A stretch of DNA of 64,000 nucleotides from Geminicoccus harenae (GTDB lineage Bacteria; Pseudomonadota; Alphaproteobacteria; Geminicoccales; Geminicoccaceae), in the NCBI RefSeq assembly GCF_019800005.1, contig NZ_JABGCL010000002.1, positions 186,001 to 250,000 of the forward strand, read 5' to 3'. The position numbers and the translations under genes are program-made. The notes under the pieces were generated by a model. It saw only the letters and a program-made list of their open reading frames with translations, was not told where the DNA came from and searched no databases. How positions within the stretch are numbered: position 1 is the stretch's first letter; every line of letters starts with the position of its first letter. Shown one piece after another: positions 27,286-36,474 of the stretch.

Positions 27286-27834
27286 ATGGGCCGCCATCAC
27301 GTCGACGATATCCTCTCGTTCTGGTTCGGCCTGCCGGACAAGGCTGCCTGGTTCGAGGTCGATCCTGCATTCGACACCCGCATCCGCGACCGGTTCGGCG
27401 AGCTCCTGCTTCCGGCGACCGCCGGTGCCCATGACGACTGGGCGGTCACGCCCGAGGGTGCCCTGGCACTCCTGATCGTCCTGGACCAGTTCCCGCGTAA
27501 CATCCATCGCGGCACGCCCTTGGCCTTCGCCTCGGACGCCAAGGCCCGCGAAATCGCCCGGGACGTGCTGGCGACGGGCCTCGACCAGCAGGTGCCGCGT
27601 GAGCGGCGCCTGTTCCTTTATCTGCCGTTCGAGCATTCGGAGCGGCTGGCCGACCAGGACCTGTGCTGCCGGCTCATGGCGACGCTGGAGGACCCGAGCC
27701 TGCTCGACTACGCGGAGCAGCACCAGCGGATCATCGCCCGGTTCGGCCGCTTCCCGCACCGCAACAAGTTCCTGGGCCGCCCGTCCACGCCGGAGGAGGA
27801 AGACTTCCTCCTGGAGCCGAACTCATCGTTCTGA
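27286..27834 (+). CDS. DUF924 family protein
   Basis: A 182-residue DUF924 protein. The characteristic segments are ILSFWFG near the start, the LALLIVLDQFPRNIHRGTP core, FLYLPFEHSE and the C-terminal FGRFPHRNKFLGR. It is an all-helical, TPR-like fold of unknown function, widespread in proteobacteria. The ATG at 27286 follows GAGGAGC. It ends six bases before the stop of the convergent MarR gene. Confidence 0.9.
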   Translation: MGRHHVDDILSFWFGLPDKAAWFEVDPAFDTRIRDRFGELLLPATAGAHDDWAVTPEGALALLIVLDQFPRNIHRGTPLAFASDAKAREIARDVLATGLDQQVPRERRLFLYLPFEHSERLADQDLCCRLMATLEDPSLLDYAEQHQRIIARFGRFPHRNKFLGRPSTPEEEDFLLEPNSSF

Positions 27835-27839
27835 GGCGC

Positions 27840-28298
27840 TCAGCGCTGGTAGGCGCGGCTGATATAGTTGCTCCAGAACCGTTCCAGCGCACCCAGCAGG
27901 TCGTTGGCCGAGGACAGGCGATCAGCGCCGATCCCGGTGGCGGCCAGTTCCTCGGCATTCTTGGCGTAGAGGGCGTCGATCTTGCCGACCAGGTCCAGGC
28001 CCTTGGCCGAGAGCCGCACCCGGGTCATGCGCCGGTCGTGGAAGGAGCGTTCCTGGATCAGGTAGCCGGTCTCGACCAGCTTCTTGACGTTGTAGGACAC
28101 GTTCGAGCCGAGATAGTAGCCGCGCACTGTCAGTTCGCCGACGGTGAGCTGCTCCTCGTTGATGTTCGAGAGGATCAGGGTCTGGACGTTGTTGATGTCC
28201 TCGATGCCCAACCGATCGAGCTCGGTCTTGATGACATCCAGGAACCGCCGATGGAGACGTTCGATCAACCGGATGGAAACGAGATATGGATCTTTCAC
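27840..28298 (-). CDS. MarR-family winged-helix regulator
   Basis: A regulator of about 152 residues. The winged helix is ELTVRGYYLGSNVSYNVKKL with RRMTRVRLSAKG as the wing; long N- and C-terminal helices supply dimerisation. It resembles LdtR-like MarR proteins of Rhizobiales, by recollection. A GTG at 28298 preceded by GAGGGC is preferred; the frame extends to ATG 28379 with residues unlike the family. A direct repeat ATCTCAATA lies just upstream in the divergent interval and could be its own operator. Confidence 0.82.
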   Translation of the reverse strand: MKDPYLVSIRLIERLHRRFLDVIKTELDRLGIEDINNVQTLILSNINEEQLTVGELTVRGYYLGSNVSYNVKKLVETGYLIQERSFHDRRMTRVRLSAKGLDLVGKIDALYAKNAEELAATGIGADRLSSANDLLGALERFWSNYISRAYQR

Positions 28299-28383
28299 GT
28301 CGCCCTCGTATCGGGACAGCGCGGGGCCTGAACATGCCGACCATTCGCCTGGACCGCCGGTTCGCCAGGATCCGCCCATCTAC

Positions 28384-28448
28384 ATCTCAATAGACACTGA
28401 CGAAAAGTCCCACCGCACGTCAACGATCGGTATATCGGAATCTCAATA
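28384..28448. repeat. Direct repeat ATCTCAATA, possible operator pair
   Basis: ATCTCAATA occurs at 28384-28392 and again at 28440-28448, 56 bases apart, in an A+T-rich patch upstream of the MarR gene. The interval 28299-28636 is 338 bp. Besides these repeats it holds CACC-CAGGA-GGTG at 28456-28468 and a short open frame with a strong ribosome-site-like AGGAGGTGA. Confidence 0.35.
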
Positions 28449-28481
28449 ATTTCTCACCCAGGAGGTGATTCTCCGGCCCGC

Positions 28482-28580
28482 ATGTCCCCTGCCCGCGTGC
28501 GCGAGGCACTGGTACCTGAAGTCACCAGGAGCGTGGGGTTCGTCGCGACGGCCCGTCGCATGGTGGAGGGGAGCGTTTAA
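28482..28580 (+). CDS. Possible 32-codon small ORF
   Basis: An ATG at 28482, 13 bases after AGGAGGTGA, reads MSPARVREALVPEVTRSVGF and a further 12 residues to TAA at 28578. It is basic and without a membrane segment. It could be a leader peptide upstream of hemB or a chance frame. The ribosome site can pair with neighbouring CACC, which would hide it. Confidence 0.25.
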   Translation: MSPARVREALVPEVTRSVGFVATARRMVEGSV

Positions 28581-28597
28581 CCTGGCCGCCACCCTGA

Positions 28598-29641
<1,044 letters not shown>

Positions 29642-29644
29642 GGC

Positions 29645-30082
29645 TCACAGGCGGATCAGCGGCAGGCCCTTCTCGGGGTCGTGGACCCGGCGCAGATGAG
29701 CCGGCGATTCGGTCAGCACGACCTCGAGCGTCGGCTCCACCGTGCCCTTGAGGAGGTGGCCGCCCAGGGTGGAGCCGTCGCGCCGGCCCAGCACGGCATG
29801 AAGGTGCAGCTTGGGCTTGCCGTCCTCGGTCACGCTGACGTCGCCCAGCATCGCCACGACCTCCGTGACCTCCTCGACCGGGATCTCCAGATATTCCTTC
29901 TTCGCACCGTCCCAGAACGCCAGGGTCGCCCGGGCGAAGGCGCCGATCGCGGTGATCTGGGCTGCGGCCACCCCCTCGTCCGCGGCAAAGCGCTCCAGGC
30001 TCGCCATCACCTCGTCGCCCGGGTCCAGCACCAGCGCAAACGTCCGCTGGCCGTTCGCTTCGTGGATCTGCCGAGCCTGCAT
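29645..30082 (-). CDS. PPC/DUF296 domain protein
   Basis: A 145-residue single-domain protein of the PPC (plants and prokaryotes conserved, DUF296) family. FALVLDPGDEVMASLERFA opens it, then ITAIGAFARATLAFWD and the motif KLHLHAVLGRRDGSTLGGHL. In plants the domain sits in AT-hook proteins. Bacterial stand-alone forms make trimers with a metal-like histidine cluster (HLH, GGH here) and no proven role. ATG 30082 is preferred over GTG 30085 because GGGAG then has normal spacing. Convergent with hemB, three bases apart. Confidence 0.88.
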   Translation of the reverse strand: MQARQIHEANGQRTFALVLDPGDEVMASLERFAADEGVAAAQITAIGAFARATLAFWDGAKKEYLEIPVEEVTEVVAMLGDVSVTEDGKPKLHLHAVLGRRDGSTLGGHLLKGTVEPTLEVVLTESPAHLRRVHDPEKGLPLIRL

Positions 30083-30236
30083 CACCCTTCTCCCGTCCTG
30101 GTTCGCCAGGATGGAACAGGACGCCCGCCCCTGCCGTTCCGCCGGATTTCACGGCAGCACGGTGCAGATTGATTGACTCCTGCCCCGGTCTGCCCGATCC
30201 CGGAACATGGCAGGGAGCAACCGGGGGTGGCGGGCC

Positions 30237-30914
30237 ATGCGCCGGAGATCGATCGACGCGGCCATCGTGCTGGCGGGCGGGCTGCTGCTGGCCGGGTGCC
30301 AAAGCGGCGGTGACAGCGGCCCGATCGCGGCCGCGCCGGAGGCCGCCCAGATGCGGCCGGAGCCCGGGGTGATCGACGGCTGGACCTATCGCGACAGCCA
30401 GTTCGACCCGCACGCCTACCACAAGGTGATGATCGACCCGCAGGCGCAGGTGTATCGCGGGGCCGGTGCCGACTATGGCAGCCTCGACGCCCAGGAGGTG
30501 CAGAAGCTCGCCCAGATGCTGCCGGACGAGACGATCGCACTGCTGAAGTCGCGGGACTATCTGACCGACACGCCCGGGCCGGGCGTGCTCCGGCTGCGCT
30601 TCACCGTGCTGCGCATCTCGACCACCGTGCCGCTCGCCGCGACCGCGTCGCGGATCATCCCGGTGGGTGCGGTGATCAATCTCGGGCGAGAGGCCATGGG
30701 CAAGGCCGGCTCGCTCACCGGCAACGCCACGATCCTGATCGAGGTGCGCGATTCGGTGAGCGACCAGGTGCTGATGGCCTCGCAGCGGCTGGTCAGCCCG
30801 GGCGCGTTCGACCTGGAATCGACCCTCAGCACGGAGAACACCGCGCGCGCCATCGCCAAACTGGTGGCCGAGGAGATCCGCACGCGGCTGGACAAAGCGA
30901 CCGGCCGGTCCTGA
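30237..30914 (+). CDS. DUF3313-like lipoprotein
   Basis: About 225 residues from ATG 30237 (ATG 30207 adds ten). The signal peptide ends in a lipobox LLLAGC, so the protein should be acylated at that Cys. The mature part resembles DUF3313 lipoproteins: a mid-region VMIDPQAQVYRG, then LRLRFTVLRISTTVPLA, and a repeated strand ATILIEVRDSVSDQVLMAS. A C-terminal helix (AIAKLVAEEIRTRLD) ends it. Probably anchored to the outer membrane; function unknown. Convergent with the inositol-phosphatase-like gene. Confidence 0.75.
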   Translation: MRRRSIDAAIVLAGGLLLAGCQSGGDSGPIAAAPEAAQMRPEPGVIDGWTYRDSQFDPHAYHKVMIDPQAQVYRGAGADYGSLDAQEVQKLAQMLPDETIALLKSRDYLTDTPGPGVLRLRFTVLRISTTVPLAATASRIIPVGAVINLGREAMGKAGSLTGNATILIEVRDSVSDQVLMASQRLVSPGAFDLESTLSTENTARAIAKLVAEEIRTRLDKATGRS

Positions 30915-30927
30915 CGCTTCTTGTGCC

Positions 30928-31707
30928 TCAGTCCAGCAGGGCCGCCACCTGGTCGTAGAGCTGTGCCGGGGCGGCGATGATCGGGTTGCCCCGGGTGAGC
31001 CCGTCATTGGCCAGGAAGTCGTTGGTGCGGCCGCCCGCCCCGCGCACCACCGCGATCGCGGCCAGCGCGTCCCAACTGTTCATGTGGCCCTCGACATAGC
31101 CCAGCAGCCGGCCGCAGGCGACGTAGCAGATCGACAGCGTGCCCGAGCCGCTGCGGTGGAACATGCCGCCCGCGTTCAGGAGCCGGGTCATCACCGAGAT
31201 CACCGATTCCGGCGTGATCCGGTTGGAATAGCCTACGCTGGTGATCCCGGCGGTGAAGTCCGTGCCGGGATGCGGGCGGATCGGCCGGTCGTTCATCGTG
31301 GCGGGCTCGCTGCGGCGGGCGGCGAACAGTTCGTCGGCGCAGGGATCATAGACCAGGCCCATCTCGATCTCGCCGTCCCGCACATAGGCGATCGAGATGC
31401 ACCAGGTCCGGATCCCGGAGATGAAGGGCTGGGTCCCGTCGATCGGGTCGACCACCCAGATGCCGCTGGCCCCGCTGAAGTCGGCGGCTCCCGTCTCCTC
31501 GCCCAGGAACGCGTCGGTCGGGAAGGCCTCGCTCAGGCGCCGCTTGATCAGGAGCTCGGTGTTCAGGTCGGCCTCGCTGGCCATGTCCTGCAGTCCCTTG
31601 CTCTTGATCGTGAGCTGGTCGAGCTTCCGGAAATAGTCCAGCGCCAGGGCGCCCGCCTCGCGGATCACCGTCTTCGCCGTGGCGAAACGCTCGCCGATCC
31701 CGTCCAT
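30928..31707 (-). CDS. Inositol monophosphatase-family phosphatase
   Basis: A 259-residue Mg-dependent, lithium-sensitive-type phosphatase. The metal motifs are GEETG (near residue 70), VVDPIDGTQPFI and the late MNSWDALAAIAVVRGAGG. Members dephosphorylate inositol-1-phosphate, histidinol phosphate, fructose-1,6-bisphosphate or 3'-phosphoadenosine compounds. It starts 14 bases after the sugar kinase stop with GGAAGCAGG as ribosome site, so it is the third gene of the repressor-kinase-phosphatase operon. A sugar-phosphate substrate is thus more likely than histidinol phosphate, but this is inference. Confidence 0.88.
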   Translation of the reverse strand: MDGIGERFATAKTVIREAGALALDYFRKLDQLTIKSKGLQDMASEADLNTELLIKRRLSEAFPTDAFLGEETGAADFSGASGIWVVDPIDGTQPFISGIRTWCISIAYVRDGEIEMGLVYDPCADELFAARRSEPATMNDRPIRPHPGTDFTAGITSVGYSNRITPESVISVMTRLLNAGGMFHRSGSGTLSICYVACGRLLGYVEGHMNSWDALAAIAVVRGAGGRTNDFLANDGLTRGNPIIAAPAQLYDQVAALLD

Positions 31708-31721
31708 GCCTGCTTCCACTC

Positions 31722-32633
31722 TCAGATCCGATCCTTCCAGAGCCACGCGGCCCCGCGCACGCCCGAGGAGTCGCCATGCTTCGCCTTGACCACCGGCGTG
31801 TAGAACACCGGCGAGAAGGTGTAGTGGGCGATCCGCTCCGGCAGGTCGACATAAAGCTCGTCGATGTTGGACATGCCGCCGCCCAGCACGAAGATGTCCG
31901 GGTCCAGCGTGTTGGCCACCACCGACAGGCCGCGGGCGAGCCGGTCCACGTAGCGCTCGAAGACCAGCTTCGCCAGCCGGTCGCCGTTGCGATTGAGCGC
32001 CATGATCTCCGGTGACTTGATGCGCCGGCCGGTATGGCGGGCGTAGTCGTTCTGGAAGCCGGTGCCGGACGTCCAGGTCTCCTGGCAGCCATGCTTGCCG
32101 CAATAGCAGGGGGTACCGGGGATCTCGGTCAGGTCCGGATAGGGCAAGGGGCTGTGGCCCCACTCGCCGGCACTGTTGTTGGGCCCGCTGTGCGGCCGGC
32201 CGTCGATCGCGATGCCGGCACCGTTGCCGGTGCCGAGGATCACGGCGAACACCACCCGGTGCCCGGCCCCTGCCCCGTCGATCGCCTCCGAGGAGGCCAG
32301 GCAGTCGGCATCGTTCTCCAGCCGCACCTCCCGCCCGCCCAGGGCCGCGACCACGTCCTGCTCGACATGGCGGCCGAGCAGCCAGGTGGAGTTGCAGCCT
32401 TTGGCGATGCCGGTGCGCGGGTCGACCGAGCCCGGGATGCCGATCCCGATCAGGCCCGTCTCGCCCGACCGGGCCTCGGCCTCCAGCGCCAGGTCGGCCA
32501 CCATGCGCACGCAGGCCTCGTAGTCGCCGGCCGGCGTGTCCTTGCGGATCCGGACCAGCTCCGTGCCGTCCGGGCGCATGGCGAGCGCCTCGATCTTGGT
32601 TCCGCCCCAGTCGACGCCGATCAGGACCGTCAT
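31722..32633 (-). CDS. frcK: ROK-family sugar kinase (fructokinase-like)
   Basis: A 303-residue ROK kinase. The ATP-binding start is VLIGVDWGGTKIEALAM; the catalytic Asp is in NDADCLASSEA; ILGTGNGAGI follows. The zinc cluster typical of ROK enzymes is GEWGHSPL with the later CYCGKHGCQETW. It resembles Mak/FrcK-type kinases. It overlaps the ROK repressor gene by four bases (ATGA) and is divergent from a FrcBCA-type transporter, matching the frc fructose locus of rhizobia. The symbol is by context and similarity and is not proven; other hexoses are possible. Confidence 0.8.
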   Translation of the reverse strand: MTVLIGVDWGGTKIEALAMRPDGTELVRIRKDTPAGDYEACVRMVADLALEAEARSGETGLIGIGIPGSVDPRTGIAKGCNSTWLLGRHVEQDVVAALGGREVRLENDADCLASSEAIDGAGAGHRVVFAVILGTGNGAGIAIDGRPHSGPNNSAGEWGHSPLPYPDLTEIPGTPCYCGKHGCQETWTSGTGFQNDYARHTGRRIKSPEIMALNRNGDRLAKLVFERYVDRLARGLSVVANTLDPDIFVLGGGMSNIDELYVDLPERIAHYTFSPVFYTPVVKAKHGDSSGVRGAAWLWKDRI

Positions 32634-33904
32634 CTCGTCCTCTTGTCCATATCCGTTGCCATTGGCGATGGGCCGGCTGCCTGCGCCCGGCCCCGCTCCT
32701 TGAAGAGCACGTCCGGGTCGCGCGAGAAGCCGGCCAGGAGCGGCAAGCTGGCGGCCCCGATCGCACGGGCATTGGGGCCGATCGAGCCCGGGATGACCGC
32801 CGCCTCCGTCAGCCCCTGGCGGTCCTGCCGGAGGAAGCGCTCGCGCACCGCGTCGGTCAGCCGGCTACGCACCGCTTCCGGGAAGGCGCCGTCGATCACC
32901 ACCGCCTGGAAGTCGATCACCGCGAGGCCGGCCACGCAGGCCACCGCCAGGCTCCCGGCACTACGCTCGATCCACTGGTCGAGTGTCTCGCCCAGGCCGG
33001 ACCAGTCGTCCGAGCGCCACAGGAGCTGCGGGTCCAGGCCACGCTCGGCCAGCTCGCGCTCCAGCACGTAGAGCGACGCGGTGCGGATCAGCCGCTGGCC
33101 GCCATCGCCCACCGGCAGCGAGCCCACCGCACCGGCATTGCCGCTATGGCCCTGGAACAGCTTGCCGTTCAGGACGATGCCGCCGCCCAGGAAGGAGCCG
33201 ACGAAGAAGTAGAGGAAGTCGGCGACGTGCTGGTGGTGGCCGAACGCCAGCTCGGCGGCACAGGCGGCGGTGGCATCGTTGCAGTAATGGACGGGCCAGG
33301 GGCAGATCTCCTGCACCGCGGCCGGGATGTCGAAGTCGCGCCAGGCATCCGCCACCGGGTCGGGTGCGCCCAGCTCCGGCTGCCAGCTCCACAGCTCGAA
33401 GGGTGCCGCCAGCCCGAGCCCGCGGATCCTGTCCGCCTGGGCCGCGGAAAGGCGGCTGGCCAGGATCCGGCAGCCGCGGTCGACGAAGGCACGCAGCCGT
33501 TCCGGGGTGGGATAGGCATAGGTCTCGCGCAGGCTGGCGCGGACCACGCCGGTGAAGTCCATCAGGATCAGGTCGCTGGAGCGCCGGCCGAGCTTCATGC
33601 CGAGCGAGAAGGCACCTTCCGGGTCGAGCGAAAGCGGTACGGACGGCTGGCCGACGCGGCCGCGCTGCGGGCTGTGCCGCAAGAGGAGCCCGTCCGCCTC
33701 CAGGCCGCTGATGATCACCGACACGGTCTGCGCGGAGAGGCCGGTCAGCCGGGCGACCGCCGCCTTGGACAGGCTGCCGCCGCGCCGGATCAGCGACAGG
33801 ATCAGCCGCTCATTGTACAGACGACCGCCGATCTGGTTGGTCCCGCCGCCGAGGTCGGCGACGGCCCGCAGGCCGTCCTTGCCGCCGACGGCATGCCCGT
33901 TCAT
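32630..33904 (-). CDS. frcR: ROK-family transcriptional repressor (FrcR/NagC type)
   Basis: A 424-residue regulator. A winged helix at residues ~28-85 (LSKAAVARLTGLSAQTVSVI) is joined to a ROK sugar-binding domain (GLGLAAPFELW; FFVGSFLGGGIVLNGKLFQG). The kinase zinc cluster is lost, as expected for a repressor. The ATG at 33904 has GGGAGGCG upstream; an open extension to 34009 runs into the promoter. It heads the leftward operon with the ROK kinase and a phosphatase. It is divergent from the transporter operon, with a 15-bp inverted repeat between them that is its likely operator. Sugar binding would release it. Confidence 0.83.
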   Translation of the reverse strand: MNGHAVGGKDGLRAVADLGGGTNQIGGRLYNERLILSLIRRGGSLSKAAVARLTGLSAQTVSVIISGLEADGLLLRHSPQRGRVGQPSVPLSLDPEGAFSLGMKLGRRSSDLILMDFTGVVRASLRETYAYPTPERLRAFVDRGCRILASRLSAAQADRIRGLGLAAPFELWSWQPELGAPDPVADAWRDFDIPAAVQEICPWPVHYCNDATAACAAELAFGHHQHVADFLYFFVGSFLGGGIVLNGKLFQGHSGNAGAVGSLPVGDGGQRLIRTASLYVLERELAERGLDPQLLWRSDDWSGLGETLDQWIERSAGSLAVACVAGLAVIDFQAVVIDGAFPEAVRSRLTDAVRERFLRQDRQGLTEAAVIPGSIGPNARAIGAASLPLLAGFSRDPDVLFKERGRAQAAGPSPMATDMDKRTR

Positions 33905-34004
33905 CCCTAGCGCCTCCCGGCTCGCGAGGGCTTGGCAGCCGGCAGCCAGATGCCGCGCCGCCACCCTCGGAGCGCGTGGATGCTGCTCTCGGCGATCGCG
34001 GCCG

Positions 34005-34039
34005 GTCAATAGTTAAATCACTTGGATTTATCTATTGAC
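34005..34039. promoter_or_regulatory. 15-bp inverted repeat, predicted FrcR operator
   Basis: GTCAATAGTTAAATC (34005-34019), five bases, GATTTATCTATTGAC (34025-34039): 14 of 15 positions pair. It is an A+T-rich island in the 282-bp divergent interval. Each outer end supplies a TTGAC reading outward (TTGACC leftward, TTGACG rightward), so the repeat could overlap the -35 boxes of both operons. The matching -10 boxes are weak. ROK repressors typically bind such repeats. Confidence 0.65.
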
Positions 34040-34186
34040 GGCATGCTTGGCCCCATGTTCCCTGCCCGCCCATGACCACCCTGCGCGCCAGGGCGGGCAA
34101 CGACAATGATCGGCCTGGCTGCCATCAGGCAGCGGGTGCGGATCAGGGACCAACAACATAGCCACCGATCGGGAGGGACTTACCGC

Positions 34187-35206
34187 ATGCGTCCCGTTTT
34201 GCTTTCGACCGCCGCAGCCCTCGCGGTGCTCGCCGCCACGGCCCTGCCAGCCTCGGCCGAGACCATTGTCGGCTTGGTCACCAAGACCAACAACAATCCC
34301 TTCTTCGCCAAGATGAAGGAAGGTGCCGAGGCCAAGGCCAAGGAGCTGGGCGTCACCCTGTCCAGCTTCGCCGGCAAGTATGACGGCGATAACGACGGCC
34401 AGGTCGCCGCCGTCGAGAGCCTGATCGCCGCCGGTGCCAAGGGCATCCTGATCACGCCGTCCGACACCAAGGCGATCGTGCCGACCATCCAGAAGGCGCG
34501 TGATGCCGGCATCCTGGTGATCGCGCTCGACACTCCGCTCGACCCGATCGATGCGGCGGATGCCACGTTCGCGACCGACAACTTCAAGGCCGGCGTGCTG
34601 ATCGGCGAGTGGGCGGCCAAGACACTGGGTGACGAGGCGGCCAACGCCAAGATCGCGTTCCTGGATGCGCTGGAGACCCAGCCCACCGTCGACGTGCTGC
34701 GCGACCAGGGCTTCATGCAGGGCTTCGGCATCGACATCAAGGAGCCGCACCGCTACGGCGAGGAGGATGACCCGCGCATCGTCGGCCACCAATGGGGCGA
34801 AGGTGCCGAGGAAGGTGGGCGGACCGGCATGGAGAACCTGCTCCAGAAGGACCCGGACACCAACGTCGTCTACACGATCAACGAGCCGACCGCGGCCGGC
34901 GCCTACGAGGCGCTCAAGGCGTTCGGCGTCGAGGGCCAGGTCCTGATGACCTCGGTCGACGGCGGCTGCCCGGGCGTGCGCAACGTCCAGGCCGGCGTGA
35001 TCGGCGCCACCTCCATGCAGTTCCCGCTCAAGATGGCGGCGCTCGGCGTCGAGGCGGTGGCGAAGTTCGCCGAGGACGGCTCCAAGCCCGAGCCGACGCC
35101 CGGCCTCGACTTCTACGACACTGGCGTCGAACTGGTCACCGACAAGCCGGTGGACGGCCTGGAGTCGATCACCTCCGAGGAAGCCCTGAAGCTCTGCTGG
35201 GGCTGA
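34187..35206 (+). CDS. frcB: Sugar ABC transporter periplasmic binding protein (FrcB-like)
   Basis: A 339-residue binding protein with a signal peptide (about 24 residues, ending ALPASA). The mature protein starts [19 protein letters not shown], the ribose/fructose-binding Peripla_BP_4 opening. The hinge pattern ALDTPLDP, the [17 protein letters not shown] helix and [19 protein letters not shown] closely recall FrcB of rhizobia. GGGAGGG lies ten bases before the ATG. First gene of the rightward frcBCA operon; a strong stem-loop follows it, which would favour excess binding protein over the membrane parts. Confidence 0.88.
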   Translation: MRPVLLSTAAALAVLAATALPASAETIVGLVTKTNNNPFFAKMKEGAEAKAKELGVTLSSFAGKYDGDNDGQVAAVESLIAAGAKGILITPSDTKAIVPTIQKARDAGILVIALDTPLDPIDAADATFATDNFKAGVLIGEWAAKTLGDEAANAKIAFLDALETQPTVDVLRDQGFMQGFGIDIKEPHRYGEEDDPRIVGHQWGEGAEEGGRTGMENLLQKDPDTNVVYTINEPTAAGAYEALKAFGVEGQVLMTSVDGGCPGVRNVQAGVIGATSMQFPLKMAALGVEAVAKFAEDGSKPEPTPGLDFYDTGVELVTDKPVDGLESITSEEALKLCWG

Positions 35207-35229
35207 TTCGGCCAGGGGTTTTGGCTTCC

Positions 35230-35257
35230 CACCGCCGCGAGGCCCATCGCGGCGGTG
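35230..35257 (+). promoter_or_regulatory. Intercistronic 11-bp stem-loop after frcB
   Basis: CACCGCCGCGA (35230-35240), six-base loop, TCGCGGCGGTG (35247-35257): a perfect 11-bp G+C-rich stem between frcB and frcC, 23 bases after the frcB stop. No T-run follows, so it is more likely an RNA-stabilising or partial-termination element than a full terminator. Binding-protein genes of ABC operons often have one. Confidence 0.6.
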
Positions 35258-35382
35258 CGGGGGCCGACCCTCCCCATTTCTGAACCTCGCGGCCGCGGTC
35301 TGTCCCGGGCGGGCATGGTCCTCGACCGGCTCCACCCGACTGGCTGCCGATGCCGCCCAGCCCAGTCGGAAGAGGGCCGAGG

Positions 35383-36474
35383 ATGACCGATGGTGCCAAT
35401 CCTGCCGGCAGAGCAGGACCAGCCGAGCAGGAGCGGGTGTTGGCGAGCACGTCCCAGCAAGCGCATGTGAGTTTCGACGAGGAGCGCCGGACGCCGCTCA
35501 AGCGCTTCCAGCAGTTCCTCCATGCCAATCCGACCACGATCCCGTTCATCGTGCTGGCTCTGTCCATCGCCCTGTTCAGCGCGATCGTCGGCGGCCGCTT
35601 CTTCCACCCGTTCAACCTGTCGCTGGTCCTGCAGCAGGTCACGATCATCGCGATCCTGGGTACCGCGCAGACCCTGATCATCCTGACCGCCGGCATCGAC
35701 CTGTCGGTCGGCGCCATCATGGTGCTGTCCTCGGTGGTGATGGGCCGGCTGGCCGTGCTGGCTGGTCTGCCTGTGCCCCTGGCCTTCATGCTGGGTCTGC
35801 TGGTCGGCGTCGCATGCGGCCTGCTCAACGGCTTCCTGGTCGCCCGGCTGAAGCTGCCGCCCTTCATCGTGACGCTCGGCACCTGGAGCATCTTCGGGGC
35901 ACTCAACCTCTGGTATTCGGCCAGCCAGACGATCCGACAGCAGGAGGTCGCCGAAGCCGCACCCTTCCTGCAGTTCACGGGCACGGCCTTCAACTTCCTG
36001 GGTGCCCGGATCACGCTCGGCTCGATCCTGATGCTGATCATCGCGGCGTTCATCTGGTACCTGCTCAACCGCACCGCGTTCGGCCGGCACGTCCATGCCA
36101 CTGGCGACGACCCGGAGGCCGCGAAGCTCGCCGGCATCAACGTCACCGGCACGCTGATCGCGGTCTACACGCTGGCGGGCTTCATCTGCTCCGTCGCCGC
36201 CTGGGCGTTGATCGGCCGGATCGGGGCGATCAGCTCGATCTCGGGTGCCACGGCTAACCTCGATTCGATCACCGCGGTGGTGATCGGCGGGACCAGCCTG
36301 TTCGGCGGGCGCGGCTCGATCATCGGCACGCTGGTGGGCGCGCTCATCGTGGGCGTGTTCCGCAACGGCCTGGCGCTGGCCGGGGCCGATTCGCTCTGGC
36401 AGGAATTCGCCATCGGCCTGCTCATCATCGTCGCGGTCGCGATCGACCAGTGGATCCGGAAGGTGTCCGCATGA
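35383..36474 (+). CDS. frcC: Sugar ABC transporter permease (FrcC-like)
   Basis: A 363-residue RbsC/FrcC-type permease with eight to ten membrane segments. AQTLIILTAGIDLSVGAIM is the conserved permease block. Later EAAKLAGINVTG is the coupling helix that meets the ATPase, and TAVVIGGTSLFGGRGSI is the family's C-terminal signature. An N-terminal cytoplasmic region of about 55 residues precedes the first helix. ATG 35383 follows GAGG; an ATG at 35350 is possible. The stop overlaps the ATPase start. Confidence 0.9.
   Translation: MTDGANPAGRAGPAEQERVLASTSQQAHVSFDEERRTPLKRFQQFLHANPTTIPFIVLALSIALFSAIVGGRFFHPFNLSLVLQQVTIIAILGTAQTLIILTAGIDLSVGAIMVLSSVVMGRLAVLAGLPVPLAFMLGLLVGVACGLLNGFLVARLKLPPFIVTLGTWSIFGALNLWYSASQTIRQQEVAEAAPFLQFTGTAFNFLGARITLGSILMLIIAAFIWYLLNRTAFGRHVHATGDDPEAAKLAGINVTGTLIAVYTLAGFICSVAAWALIGRIGAISSISGATANLDSITAVVIGGTSLFGGRGSIIGTLVGALIVGVFRNGLALAGADSLWQEFAIGLLIIVAVAIDQWIRKVSA

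Noticed and set aside
28456..28480. A 16S rRNA 3' end signal (AGGAGGTGA)
   Set aside because: Surroundings show no rRNA similarity; the motif is a ribosome-binding-site-like sequence.
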